Origin: Mycogone perniciosa
Lineage: Eukaryota; Ascomycota; Sordariomycetes; Hypocreales; Hypocreaceae
Assembly (NCBI GenBank): GCA_025331125.1
Contig: JAOALB010000255.1
Coordinates: forward strand, 1-49,481
Direction: 5' to 3'
DNA: 49,481 bases
Part shown: positions 22,118 to 34,323 of the stretch, piece after piece
Numbering within the stretch: the first letter of the stretch is position 1
How the letters are laid out: every line of letters begins with the position of its first letter
Position numbers and translations under genes: made by a program
Notes under the pieces: generated by a model
Databases searched by the model: none
What the model was told of the DNA's origin: nothing
Seen by the model: only the letters and a program-made list of their open reading frames with translations

Positions 22118-23911
22118 ATGCCCTCACTACCACCCATGATGGGCAGAGTCGCCCTGGAGCGTCATCCCAAAATGCCGAGCTTGAGCTTTCAGGTAAGGAA
22201 TGAGCCAAACCTCGAGAATCACGAACAATTGGGGCAGTTTCTCCCCAGAACTCAGTGGCCGAACCCTGACATTGCAGTTCCAAGACGCGCTGGCCGTCTA
22301 TTAAGAACAGATGAAATAGACTGGAACGATCCAGATCAGGTGCAGAGCTTGCATAATAAAGTCATGGCTCTCTATCCTGGCCTAACCGCCATGCCACCGT
22401 TTAGCAATCCAACAAACACATATGATGACACCCAATGGCTCACACACGTTGCATTTATGCATGGGGTCTTAACCCGTGGTATCGCAGGATGCGAGCCCCT
22501 AGAAGACCTTGGGATGTGTGCATTGCTGAGAACTATCTCATACGGTATGTACCATACTATGACATTCTTTCAGCCATGGCGTGTCACAGGATTGATCGCC
22601 AGGGCTCGCACACGACAGAGTGGAGCACGGTACCAAAATTTGCATGCAACTGAATTCGGCATTGACATGAAATCCGGTACGTTTCAGGCTGCTGGCCTTA
22701 CCTCACAAGACTACAAAGACCGCATGATGGGCCGCCGCTGGATTGTTGCGCCCATCAAGTATGAACAGCAATGGGGTATGACCATTTTCGACCGTGAAAA
22801 GGGCCATCTGTACATCTTCGACTGCGATAGCCCTGAAGACCGAGAGGAGCGAGTAGAAGCGTGTACACATCTTTGGGCCCGCTTCTGGAACTGGCTAGAT
22901 ATGCCGTGGAGTTTTCTGTATTTTGTGCCTGCTACTACCCAACGTTCGGGTCTGAGAGACTCTGGGCTGGCTGCTGCCATGTGGGTCATGTTCAACCTCC
23001 GAAATCAGGTTGGGACATTTATGGAACCTAACAATGCCACTGCGGTGCAGAGGGACATTCTGATCTTGCCTCTAGACCCGAACCTGGTAATTGAACAATC
23101 TGGCCTTCCTCTGCACGACTGGGTCCCTGATGGCTGCTCGAACTCCCAGCTAGGCATGCAAGGCGTAGAGACTATGCTCCGGGTCGTTATTTACAATGAA
23201 TTGGGCCTGAGAAACAATCCGCACATCAGGGCGCCTTTTGGGATTCAACAACCAAAAAGACCTATCGAGCTCCTCGACGCCGCCGCTACCTACATGTTCA
23301 ATAACACCGGATTTCCAGCCAATGAGTTCTGGACAGGGAACGGGGGCCCTCAGTTTTCTTTGCCTCAACGCTCAGGCATCCTGCGTTACCCTGGTCAAGG
23401 CGCACGATCTCACAGAAAACCAGCAGGGAACAACCGAGTGAGAATAAGGAAAGACCATAGAGAATTGACAAGACGGCACCAGCCGGCCCCACAGCAGCCG
23501 ATTATGTGGCCACAAGGAGATGGCTACACACATAATCAGCCCTTTGACCGACCAGCCAACGGAGTACGGCCGATGGTTACCAGTATCGACGAACTAGATG
23601 AGGAGTCTACAGAGGAAGCGAGGCGTATCAGGGTTAGCCTGCGGAATGCACTAAGTGCAGCTGGTCACCAAGTCATCGAAACCCCTCTCGACCTGAAAAT
23701 TCGGGATCACCAACTCGTCACACAATCCAATGGTGTACAAGCACTAAGATTTAATATTGATGTGTGGTTTGGGGGGGATGACCCGATGACATTGCCGTTT
23801 TCGATACCTCTACCTGAAGAAGAGGATGAGGTGGACGATGACGCCAATGATGATGACGCCCAGGATGATGCCCAAGATGATACCAATGAAGATGATGCTG
23901 ACAATTCCTGA
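22118..23911 (+). CDS. Ulp1-like (C48-fold) protein with degenerate active site, hypothetical
   Basis: A single-exon 597-residue frame. Residues 205-300 have the layout of a Ulp1/SENP cysteine protease core: RRWIVAPIKYEQQWGMTIFD, then LYIFDCDSPEDREERVEACT, then TTQRSGLRDSGLAAAMWV. In active members the triad is H-W ... D ... and Q-x5-6-D-C-G. Here the His position is Gln218, the Asp (D235) and oxyanion Gln (Q275) look kept, and the Cys position is Ser282. I therefore infer a pseudo-protease. The C-terminal part is Gln/Pro-rich and ends in a 30-residue Asp/Glu tail. No membrane segment. The fold assignment comes from motif spacing only; if wrong, this is an orphan protein. It has no obvious partner next to it. 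Confidence 0.6.
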   Translation: MPSLPPMMGRVALERHPKMPSLSFQVRNEPNLENHEQLGQFLPRTQWPNPDIAVPRRAGRLLRTDEIDWNDPDQVQSLHNKVMALYPGLTAMPPFSNPTNTYDDTQWLTHVAFMHGVLTRGIAGCEPLEDLGMCALLRTISYGMYHTMTFFQPWRVTGLIARARTRQSGARYQNLHATEFGIDMKSGTFQAAGLTSQDYKDRMMGRRWIVAPIKYEQQWGMTIFDREKGHLYIFDCDSPEDREERVEACTHLWARFWNWLDMPWSFLYFVPATTQRSGLRDSGLAAAMWVMFNLRNQVGTFMEPNNATAVQRDILILPLDPNLVIEQSGLPLHDWVPDGCSNSQLGMQGVETMLRVVIYNELGLRNNPHIRAPFGIQQPKRPIELLDAAATYMFNNTGFPANEFWTGNGGPQFSLPQRSGILRYPGQGARSHRKPAGNNRVRIRKDHRELTRRHQPAPQQPIMWPQGDGYTHNQPFDRPANGVRPMVTSIDELDEESTEEARRIRVSLRNALSAAGHQVIETPLDLKIRDHQLVTQSNGVQALRFNIDVWFGGDDPMTLPFSIPLPEEEDEVDDDANDDDAQDDAQDDTNEDDADNS

Positions 23912-26464
23912 TTCTGGTTCGCTTATACAATCTGGGGTATTATTGCTGCTATTTGACATACAATCGAGTAAGTACTTGTTTGCCTACCCTATACTTTTTC
24001 TCGACTAAAGTGTCGCTCAAGCGAGTTTACACTTTTTTGGAGTTGTTTATATGACTGGGGGTATTCTTCAATATTGTGTGCATCGATTTGAGGTGGAATT
24101 TCTTATCTTGCATGGTCAGATGGCGTTGTGGTTTTGTCGGCGTAGGTGAATGAATATAGCTTCATTCAAGTCAGGAAACGCATGTATAATTATATAAACA
24201 AACGTCTGCCTAGGTTAGAATCAACACGTTTAATTGTGCCATAATCTAACAAGAGAAAGCTCCCCATCAAGCATTTTGCTTTCCAATCGAAACTGATTGT
24301 GAACCTAAAGTCTATATCTATAGGTGAAGCCACCTTGACATGTCAATGAACCTCCGACATAGATATCAACATGACCGATTAAACCAGCCTGGAGAACCAC
24401 CAAGAACTACAGCAGTACACTGCTGAGTAAATATACAACCAATTACTATAGAGTATCTAGTACGACCTGCAGCTGTTTGCATCCACCTTCCACCACTCAC
24501 GTTCACGGACACATCTGCACTCACCCGCCCACACCCGTCTGTCATCCAGCAACCACCCGAACGCACCCCAATCGCCATCGTTTGCTAAAGTACTCGCAAT
24601 CAACGCACCCCCTTTTCTCTCCCCTACGAATACACACACAGCGGCGGTCGACCAGATCGAGAGACGTGCATAGCCGACGGCGGCGGCTGTCTGTGCTTGT
24701 GCCCCCTCCAGGCCCTCTTCTTACCGCCGGGAAGGGAAAATAAAAAACACCACTGAGGCGACGTGCATGCAGGTTGCTGCAGGTCTACTTACGTGCATGA
24801 TGGATGAGGTGCGCACGAGGGGCAGGGCACCAATGGTTCCTTGTGTTTAGGGGAAGGGGGTGGGTATGGGCATATGCAGTTGGTTCGAGTTTGGACCAAG
24901 ATATGCATGCCTAGCCAGGCAATGGCCTCCTCGTTAGTGCGGTCGTCAGCAGTTTATTATCGTATGAGGGTTTCTGTCATGCTTCGAGGAGCTGTCAAGC
25001 TTGGCATGATAGGGCTCTGGCACAGGTTGTCAGGACGAGGACCAGAGCTCGGCCAGAACTGTGTTGGGTGGTCGCCGGTGAAGGTGGATAAAGCCCTCCG
25101 TAGCCGGAGCACCTCAAAGTAAACATATTTCCTCTTTCAGCAATAGGTTGGCCCGGGACGGGACCTGCATACTCCGTACATAGACTCGTATGCCGCATGT
25201 CGTATGTAATGCAACGGAGCGGCGGCCACATTGTAGGTCGCCTTGAGCTGTCAGGGGCCTCGCGCACCAACACCTCGGTGGATCCGGCAAAGAGCGATGG
25301 ATGGCTCGAAGCTCCCGAACCTAGCATGAACCCGACTGGATGGCATAAAAGGAGATTGGTCCCTAGTTTGTCAACTCGTGCAATCTGGTGGTGGTGATGA
25401 GGCGCAGAAAGGGGGAGGAGTAAGTTTTGCCCCGGCGAGATAATAGTCGCTGAATGGTGAGTTCCGGGCTCCCGGTTTCCCTGGCCTGCACAGTGCGATC
25501 CGCAAACCCGGTAGATGCATCATCTCATAGGACTCCATACTCGTAATACTGAGATGAGGCTCTCTCATGAAGACGAAGCCATATGCACGTTTTCTCCTCC
25601 CAGTCAAAAAGGCATGGCCCTTGTCCATGTTTATGGAGGCTCAGCTCCGCTAGCACCAGTTCCGCGGTTGCGGTAAAAGGGGTCCCTCGTGACTATTGAC
25701 GGCGTCATGGTCAGTTCTAGTGGCTGACAACTAACAGGACGGTCGCCGCCGCCTGACCTGAGCACAGCAAAGAGACGGTTGCCATACCCTTGTTCTTGGG
25801 ACCAGCTATGACTCCGATTCGTGGGGATGGAGCCCTGGTCTCGTGAAGATCCATTTTTTTGTTGGTGGGCTTGTCAGAAAACTCTCTCGAAGGCGTTTTC
25901 ATTAAAAAGCTTGGGAGAGAAGAAGAGGGGGAAGAAAAGGGGGAGGCAAGTTGAGGATGGAGGGAAAAAGACCTCGGAGTAGATAAAGATAAAATTTATT
26001 GTTTCAAAGGCCCGGTAACTAGAGCAAAAACGGTATGTTTTACTGAGTGCGGGTAGTATCAATAGGGTCCCGCGCGGAAGGGATAATGACTTTATAAACA
26101 TCAAACACCAAGCAGCGAGCCATCCTGGTGGCGAAAGGAAGCGGAATTTGCTATGCGGCAGGGGAAACGCCACGCCGTGCCGTACCGATCGATGAATAGA
26201 GACGATCTATCTATCAACTCTTCGTCCTGTTCTGTCCGGTCCTGCAATTTTGACACGTGTGGTGGCATTTGTAGAGCGCTTTTTGCGGCGAATGATAATG
26301 ATGTGATGGGAAATTCTTTCCAGGATAAGTACGGAGTAAGTTATAGTATATTAACCTGCAGATTATATTATTTCCAGCCCAATATCAGAAGGACCCGAGA
26401 AATAAAAAAGTGCATTTAGCCCTTTGCAGAAGAGGGAAGCGTTAGGTGGAAAATACGAACCGTG

Positions 26465-26480
26465 TACGGAGTACTCCGTA
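26465..26480. promoter_or_regulatory. Perfect palindrome TACGGAGTACTCCGTA
   Basis: A 16-bp perfect palindrome made of two inverted TACGGAGTA/TACTCCGTA units. Its core is CGG-N6-CCG, the inverted-triplet layout bound by some fungal Zn2Cys6 activators of the Ppr1/UaY type. A looser version with a 4-bp longer centre is at 27037-27058. Function is inference only. Confidence 0.35.
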
Positions 26481-28394
26481 GTACTACTATTATTATCAAG
26501 CGTGGATCCTACAGGGCAGGATGATAAGAAGTGCTGACGTGCCATCGTAAGCAGCAATAAGGAAAATTGTTTATTTGGGTCTGCCTCTTTTGTTTCTGAC
26601 GCGACCCTGACAAAACTAGGTACGAGTACGATTGGTTGGTTGTCAGTGAAACTTGAGAAGTAGGGCAGAAAACCTGATCTGATGAATGAGGCAGCATCAC
26701 CGCCCTGCATCTACAAGTTGAATACGAAGTAGTAATACTCCGTAGTGCAACCTGCATAGTTGGTTCGCCGGCGTTCTTCAGTACGGAAATGGCTCCAACC
26801 TCTTATAACAAATAATACTACTATGCAAATAATGGCGACTGCAGTAGCCTCTTCCCCGTCTCCCCTAGTGCCGTGAGTCTTATTACAGTCATCCAACGTG
26901 TTTCAGGGATAGCCACTAACACTACTAATAAACCGCGTACTCGTAGGTACGAGTAGGCGTTCTCAGATCGGCTGAAATTTGGGTGCTTGGCTGTCACTCT
27001 CTGCGACACGCATTGCATTCCAAGCTTCCTTGCTTATACGGAGTAGCAGTACTCCGTACTTCGTAGCAACAGTAGTAACGCTATTACCTACCACTGCTTG
27101 TACGCGGTATTACGAGTCAAGACACATCACACACGAGTGCCACGGCAGACAGACGGTCTTAGTGGGAGAACGAGACGGGCCGAAGCTTCCACGGAGGAGA
27201 GACATTTTGTTTATGTGTGTGATGGTGATGATGCTCACGACATGACATGAACATGAAGCGCCAGCCAGTCGTGCATGGAAGTGTGCAGTAGTTTGGAACA
27301 TGAGTGGTGGAGGTAGGTCTCGTGGCTTTTGGACAAACGAGGGCAAATGGATGGCATTTCTCCTTTTCCAAACATGACAGACTGTGTTTGACTGTGTTTG
27401 ACGGTGTTTGTTTGCTGACTCATGATCGCCGACTTACACTGTAGGAAACGCAACTGGCAATGTTTACTCGTAGATACTACGAAGCACCTATCTATAGTAT
27501 GTGGTATTTGCAACTCGAGAGCATCGCGATGTACTCCGTACTCGTACTACTTACTACTGCTACGGAGCGAGCACATGTCGTTCGAATCTCTGCAAGTCGA
27601 TCCAGATGAAGGAAGCTCCCCCAAGCTTATGCTGCGAGGGAGCCGGCTTGCTGGGGTGGTCTCGGCGCAGCGGGGGCCCAAATTCCACCACAGCTGTGCG
27701 GGTGCCACAGCGACCACCACCCCCTGGCAGGCGGCTTGAGTGAGCAGCGTTGGGGGCCTTGGGCTTGCTTGGGAGAGCCCAGCCAGAGAAATGCCCTGGT
27801 TGCCTGCAGCAGCAACAGCACCAAGCAGCTCTTCTCGCTCGCACCAGGTCTGGTTGCACTATCTACTACGTAGGTAGGTATCGTACGGTGCCATAGTATT
27901 GGTGCCAGGGATTACAGTGGTTGTCCGCAGCGTTGAGCACAGTATTATTGCAGGTACGACAACTAGCAGCAAAGAGCTCACATGAACCCCTTTCCTCTCA
28001 CGCCATAAGTGGAGGCCCGACACTATATAGTTTTTTTGACAGAAGATTAGCGGCAGACGTCCGCCCCCCATTTGTTCCCTCACCAGCAGCATCTGGGCCA
28101 CCAAAGTTCCTGAAATTCAGGGGGTTTTTGGAGAATTTCGGCCCCAACGTGGAAACAAAGCTACACCTGGACCCCGCTGCTTGGTGCGGGAAGGCATGGT
28201 AGATTCGCTAACACAATAATCTCCGTAATTTACATACATACATACTTTGTACTACTCTACTGGCAGCAGCAAGTACCTATAGTAGCAGCAGTAGTAGTAA
28301 GTAGTAGGGCTCTGTTGCTGCCAGAAAATGTCAACGAAGAGAGAGGGGGAAAATAACCAATCGTACACTCTCGGCCTGCTGCAAAATACACAGC

Positions 28395-28432
28395 CTCTCT
28401 CTCTCTCTCTCTGTCTCTATCGCGCGCGCGCG
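28395..28432. repeat. CT and CG microsatellite
   Basis: (CT)n from 28395 to about 28412, then GTCTCTAT, then an alternating CG run at 28421-28432. A run of alternating purine/pyrimidine CG of this length can adopt Z-DNA. AGT/AGC triplet repeats lie about 100 bases upstream (28264-28306). Confidence 0.9.
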
Positions 28433-29590
28433 CATTCGCACCGCAGAGCAGTACTCCTCCTCCCACTCCTGCTCCGTACTCCCTACTCGTACGGAGTACT
28501 ATTAACCACATCTGTCCAGCTCAGGAGTCCCTCCCCTAATTGCAAAAATAGGGGGCTTCCATTCCCTTACAGGCTAGAACTGTCATATATGCACAAAACC
28601 AGAGCTACCTGACTGATAGCGGGAGCCCCTATACTCCCATCACGTACCCTTTCCCCTTCTGGCCGACAAGGCCATCGCGGAAAGTGGGTCGATGGAAAGC
28701 ACCCCCCTAGTAGGTTATTATGGTAGTGGAATTTTTCTTCCCAAGCCATCAACCCGACTCTCCCTCTTCGCCAACCTGTCTGGTGTCGTATTGCATTCTT
28801 TCTCCTCGTCCTCCCTCTCTCCCCCCCCTCCGCGCGCCTTCGCCTGTCCTCGAGCCCACGAACAAACAGACGAGAGAGACGTCTCAGAGGAGCAGTTGTC
28901 GACACTGCTGAGCCTTTTCCGCCTCCTCTGGACGGTTATTGGTAGCGGCCGGACGGCAAGGTTACGCTACTACGCCACAGGCTAACTGGTTTCCGACCAC
29001 TGAGCGTCTTCGCCACCATCTCCGCCAGTCGCGCATGCTGTTGGCTGCATCTCCTGTGAAAAAAACCCGCTTCCCCGACTCTCCAGTCACGACGGTCAGA
29101 ATAGAGAAGACGACGACAGTGGACGCGCTTCCGCTCCGTGACCTGTTCAGCTCTCCTGGGCGCCCATTCGCAGTGTCGTCTGTTGCCACCGACAAGAAGA
29201 GAGAGGAGCCTCAAGGGTCCGAACAGCGCCGACGTGCAACGACTCCGACTCCTGAGTTGCCCTCGTTACCCTTAAACAGGGACCATATCCTCTGTTGCTC
29301 GTCGCACAACCTCTCCACTGTTGTGTCGGCGCCGCCATCATCATACGTTACGACCGTTACGACTAGACGACCGATCGAAGTGGCCCTAAACTGTGTATAT
29401 GCTACCGTTTAATCATCACCCATTTCTTCGTCACCATCATCAGCTGTGATTTCCAGCATCGTCAGTCGCTGTCGATCTGTACCCATCTTTTGCTTCGTTG
29501 CAGACAGCTGGTCCCAACCACCACCCGGTCAAGTGGGCTGCTGCGTGACAACAGCAGTGGCTTCCCGCTGTGGACACAAATCGTAAAAGA

Positions 29591-31581
29591 ATGACCCAAC
29601 AACAACCGCATGACATGACTTATCTCGACTACAGCACGCCCACGAATCGGTCGCCGAGCACGACGAGGCAGAATTACGCTGCCGGCGGTTTTGCTGCTGG
29701 CCTATCGCTACCCCGACAGACGCAGCGGCCGTTTGACGCACCTTTGGGCTCATCTGCCCTTTATTCAACCGATAGAATGGCCAGTGGATACAACCCCAGG
29801 GCGATGGATACCATGACGGGATCTGGCGGCATGCCTGGTTACATGCTAGACAATAGCCAGTCCTGGAGTTATAACGGTGCGGGCGTGGCTACTGTCAACG
29901 GCGCCGTACATGGGCCCAACAGACAGAGGAGTGTCAACAGGCGCGCTGCTTTGCCCTCTGTGCGTATACCTATTGACGCCAGCATCTTAACCAGACTAAC
30001 CTGAGTGCCGCAGAACTGGACTGACCATAGTGGAATTGGTATGCCTAACCTCCAACCATTCTCAAACAGCCTCTCAGCCCCGTTGTCGAATGGCGGTCTT
30101 CGTGTCGACGGTCCTGGATCGCACCCATCTCCGACTGATCATCGATCCGGCGGTGCGGATAGTGACCAGCTGATTCCCACCGCTATCGTTATCAAAAACA
30201 TTCCATTTGCTGTGCGCAAGGAGACCCTTGCATCTATCATGCTTGATATGCACCTGCCCCAACCGTATGCCTTCAACTACCATTTCGACAATGGTGTGTT
30301 CCGTGGACTCGCTTTTGCCAACTTTCAGTCAGCCGAGGACACACGAATTGTGATCGAAGCAATGAATGGAATGGATGTCCATGGTCGAAAGCTGCGGGTT
30401 GAGTATAAGAAGATGCTCCCTGAAGCTGAACGAGAGCGTATCGAGCGTGAGAAGCGTGAGCGAAGAGGTCAACTGGAGGAACAACATCGAGCCCCCATGT
30501 TGCACAACCAGAGCTCTATTCAGTCACTTGGTGGAATGGTCCAAGGTCAGTCGCGTGGCCCTACATCGACTCATTTGGGTAAGTCATGATTTTGCTGTTG
30601 CTCTCAATCCGGATCAACTAACGGTGGTTTAGGAGATGTCGATCTTAACGACCCCCAAACGCTCGAGTTTTACACTGAGCTTGTCATGTTCCGACGGGAT
30701 GACTCCCGCGAGATTCTTGTATTCCCTCCTGGCATTGCGCCGGAGCACCGAAGATCCATCCACATTCTCGCGCATCATATGGGACTTGAGCATCAGTCTA
30801 TAGGCGAGGCAGATTCACGACAGCTTACTGTTCTGAAGCGACAGCAACCTTCGCCAACCGCCAATATTCAGACCCCTCCGGCTAGTAGCCTTGACGTCCA
30901 CAAGCGAGGACTAAGCAGAGCGGCTACCTTTGACTTTGCTGCTGATAGGGAGTCGCGTGCTGCGAGCAGCAACTTTTCTCATTTAATCGGCCGCCACGGC
31001 CCGACTCTTGAACTTCCTGGAAGTCCCGATGGCAGCGGTATCCCCAACAATCTGCGAGCTGCTAAGAGCTTCGCAGATTTGCGCTCATTCACACCTAGTC
31101 CGTCGCAAGCTTCATCGAGCTATCTAGCACCTGGCAATGGTTTGGGCAGCATTGCGCCCGGTTCTACGGCCCGATTTGGAGACTACATGAGCAGCACAGG
31201 TCAGAATCAGGGAAACCCGGGTACTCCTGGTGCCAAGAATGACCTTGTAACTGGCCTTAGCAGCCTGAGCTTAGGCGCTTTCGAGTCCAACTCTCTACAG
31301 CCCCAGGCGCGTAGCACCCCTGGAGCAATCGGTAGCCAACGACCTAGTGCCAATGGCAACAACTCGAAGGGCGCGCCCGATAGGCAACCTCGGGGTCCAG
31401 AGTGGGAAACGTCCAACGGCTTTGGTGGTCGTGGTCGGGCAAATGGTCATATGCAACGTGGCAGTGGTATGTCGCGAGCTCCAGATGTGGTGGTCACGCT
31501 AACTAACATGAAGCACTAGATTCCTCAGACAACGGAGCACGCGTTGGTACCGCCTCAACCAACACCTCAAGATATCACTAA
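29591..31581 (+). CDS. Pin4-type RNA-binding protein (RRM + R3H)
   Basis: Four exons: 29591-29959, 30014-30578, 30633-31466 and 31520-31581, giving 609 residues. Branch points GACTAAC, AACTAAC and GCTAACTAAC precede the acceptors. I chose ATG 29591 because the upstream in-frame codon at 29570 is GTG. Domains: Gln/Ser/Gly-rich N-terminus; RRM at about 178-258 with IVIKNI (RNP2-like) and RGLAFANF (RNP1-like); a charged helix (ERERIEREKRERR); an R3H domain at about 320-385 with RRSIHILAHHMG (R-x3-H). The tail is disordered, Gly/Ser-rich, and ends NGARVGTASTNTSRYH. RRM+R3H of this kind marks the fungal Pin4/Cip family, cytoplasmic mRNA-binding proteins tied to stress and cell-cycle control. The last intron was placed because reading through it gives a tail made of branch-point sequence. 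Confidence 0.88.
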
Positions 31582-33030
31582 AGGCCAATACACGGGTCTG
31601 CTTGTTTCTCCACGAGAGCTGGTCCCGGCTCGATGGGGAATGATGGACTGCCTGCAGGGTTAAGACCCGGTCTCTGCGTCGCATTCACCGCCTAGCTCTC
31701 GGCACATTGCTTTTACGACTTGTAATATTGACTTAGACCTGGACGACCGAACTGAACTTTTGGTTGATCTTCTGGGAACCCTCGCACATAACGGCACGCA
31801 TTTGATGGGCTCTTCATTGGTAGATGCTTTGCAGCTTCTCCGTGCCCAGCCCTGATTATGACGCCGTCCCAGATGAGATTTGGAAAAAGGATCCGGATAC
31901 AGCATTTTTCTTGTTTCGACAAATGGGCAACCATTATGAAAAAAAAGTTACGACTCGCTTCCGAGCGTATAGCCTGGAACCCCCTCAAAATGTACTCCAC
32001 CATCAAGATCTACGACCATTTCTTGACGATTATGACGTTTATTTTTACGACCTTACGTCTAGACAGCTGCCGCGAATCTCCTCGCCGTGCTGCGCAGCTC
32101 ATAAGCATTGAGTGGAGTGGCTTCGGTGATGATGACCAGCAGTACCTATACCCAACTTAATACCCCCTGTCTGACGTCCAGATATGACCGTGACGACGAC
32201 GATTTCGAAGGCCCGACCTCTTGTTACATGGAGAGGTAGGGGATGTGGATAGCGACATGTTGATTGTGTGGAACGAATGTTGGAGTGATGTGCGGACGGT
32301 GGGAATCAACAAAAAAAGAAAAATTGATAGTGCATTATTCATGGGTCCGGTGTGTCCCCTCTCCTCGGGTCGACTAATATTTGCTATTTCCGCTTTGGAT
32401 ATGGTTCTCTCTCGAGCGAGGGAGGGGATGCTTCACCGGTGATTATTTCCTTGTGGCGTTGATTGGCAGCATTTGCTTGGGTTGCCCCCCTTTTTGGAAA
32501 ACTTTCTTGCAATATCGAGGTGGATGGATGTCTGATGGTGATGCGCTTGGTGCAAAGAGGTGATGGGATGTGAGAAAAACTATTTTATACAATGATACAC
32601 GGTTTCTCTTGGGCAAACGTTTTGAGTGGGAGGAGACGGGCTGGATTGGGATGTGGTCGCGTTGAGTTGGTGTTGCAAAGCACTTGATATCATGCACCGC
32701 TCCTCTGTATTAGCATATTAGGGGCTCGAATTGAAGATGTGATTCTGTTTCACGGCTTGCCTCTGAGAGTTGGTGATGTCTTAATCTGTTAACAAGCTGA
32801 TTGGGTTGATGGCCCCGTTTATGATCCTCGTTGATCGACAGGGGGGAGTGAGTTCCTATTCGCCTGCATTGATGCGGTTTCGAAGCAGTGGCGTGTAACC
32901 TTACCCCAACAAACTGTCTTTGACGATCAATTCTGATTCCTTCTAATACATGTGCGCGATTTTACGATCAGCCGACTTTCCACTCAAGTCCACTCCATAA
33001 CAGAACGAGAGACGAACTATCAGCAGAGAG
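31582..33030. other. 1.45-kb intergenic region
   Basis: 3' UTR of the Pin4-type gene, then the promoter of the MDR gene. Open frames at 31824-32160 and 32221-32442 have no recognisable content. Nothing else seen. Confidence 0.45.
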
Positions 33031-34182
33031 ATGGTGCCAGTGAATAAGCAATGGATTACAAAGATGGATGGGCTGGATAAGCTTCAGCTTGTGGACCGAG
33101 AGATCCCAACGCCCAAGGAAGGGGAGGTGTTGGTCAAGATTCAGGCTGTGAGTCTCAACTATCGAGACGCTGAAGGTACTACCATATCCCCTACTTTCTT
33201 CCCTTTGGAAGCTTTGTTGACGTCGAGATTTGCAGTTTGCAAAGGGGAATTTACGTACCAGGCATCCCTTTCCCAATCTACTACCGGAATTGCTCCTTGC
33301 TCAGACATGTGCGGCACAGTCGTGGAGAGTAAATCTCCTCTCTTCGCCCCCGGCACGTGGGTGATGTCTGTATTCTTACAGACGCATCTTTCTGGACCTG
33401 TCAAAGAGGCCGATTTGCAGTCGGGATTGGGGTTTCCCCTGCAAGGAGTGTTGATGGAGTATCGCTGCTTCGATGCCAATGCGGTAGTTGGGGTGCCGGG
33501 GTATTTGAGCCCTGAGGAGGCGAGCTGTTTGCCGGTTGCGAGTGTGACTGCCTGGGAGGCATTGAGACCTGCTATTAACCCTGGGAATGAAGAAGAGGAG
33601 AGACAGGAGAGAGGAGGGACGGTGTTGTTGCAGGGGACGGGGGAAGTTAGCATTGCGGGACTGCAGATTGCAAAGGCAGCGGGGCTAAACGCCATTATCA
33701 CATCGTCGTCTGACGAGAAGCTGAAGCGTGCGAGGGAGGAGCTTGGTGCCGATCATGGGATTAACTACCGCACTCATTGGGAGTGGCAAGAGGAGGTGAT
33801 GAAAGCCACGGGGGGCAAAGGAGCGGATGTCATCCTTGAAGTCGGAGGGGCAAAGACCTTGCGCAAGAGTTTCGCGAGCGTGGCGTTTGGGGGACTGATC
33901 AACTGCATTGGATACTTATCTGGTAAAGGGGACGAGGAGGCGGAAGGGAATGGGGAGAGGTTGAATGTGAATGTGTTGGCGCTGAGGAGGAATGTTACGC
34001 TCAGGGGGTTGCTTAATGGTGGGAAAGATAGGTTTGAGGAGATGGTTAAGTTTTATGAGGAAAAGGAGATTCGGCCAGTTGTGTGTAAGACGTTTGGGAT
34101 GGAGGAGGCGAGGGAGGCAATGGAATATTTGGAAGGGGGGAGGCATTTCGGAAAGGTGGTCATCAAGGTTAGTCGAGGATAG
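33031..34182 (+). CDS. MDR-family NAD(P)-dependent oxidoreductase (zinc-free alcohol dehydrogenase / quinone reductase type)
   Basis: Two exons, 33031-33175 and 33236-34182, giving 363 residues. The intron (60 nt) joins GAA-G to TT-TGC, restoring NYRDAEVCKGEFTY. The N-terminal GroES-like fold has VLVKIQAVSLNYRD and PCSDMCGTVVE. The nucleotide-binding motif is QGTGEVSIAGLQIAKAAG, followed by a GADHGINY segment and GADVILEVGGAKTLRKS, as in many MDR reductases. The catalytic-zinc Cys/His pattern of classical alcohol dehydrogenases is not evident, so it probably reduces an enone, quinone or aldehyde. The N-terminal frame also reads open across the intron, giving a longer, misaligned loop. It converges with the P450 gene, 141 bases away; a shared pathway is possible but not shown. 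Confidence 0.88.
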   Translation: MVPVNKQWITKMDGLDKLQLVDREIPTPKEGEVLVKIQAVSLNYRDAEGTTISPTFFPLEALLTSRFAVCKGEFTYQASLSQSTTGIAPCSDMCGTVVESKSPLFAPGTWVMSVFLQTHLSGPVKEADLQSGLGFPLQGVLMEYRCFDANAVVGVPGYLSPEEASCLPVASVTAWEALRPAINPGNEEEERQERGGTVLLQGTGEVSIAGLQIAKAAGLNAIITSSSDEKLKRAREELGADHGINYRTHWEWQEEVMKATGGKGADVILEVGGAKTLRKSFASVAFGGLINCIGYLSGKGDEEAEGNGERLNVNVLALRRNVTLRGLLNGGKDRFEEMVKFYEEKEIRPVVCKTFGMEEAREAMEYLEGGRHFGKVVIKVSRG

Positions 34183-34323
34183 GGAGATGATGGTTTATGA
34201 ACATCCGCTGTAGAAATGATGGATTACTCTTGATTCGTGAAGCTAAAAGACATAAACATAACGGACCTATTGGGTTGAGTATCCGCATTATCATGACCTC
34301 TCAATCTCAGCTCTCACTTACAC

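Larger units (their letters stand above)
23912..29590. other. 5.7-kb region without a recognisable gene
   Basis: Many short frames, none with family resemblance or convincing splice continuity. The region has unusual local composition: CT, CG and AGT microsatellites (28261-28435), CT/GA-rich stretches near 28800, and eight of the 16 TACGGAGTA/TACTCCGTA copies found in the window. The last 700 bases before 29591 are pyrimidine-rich and end in a plausible long 5' leader for the Pin4-type gene. Such a long upstream region could house regulatory sites, a non-coding transcript or upstream open frames; none can be proved by eye. Confidence 0.45.
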
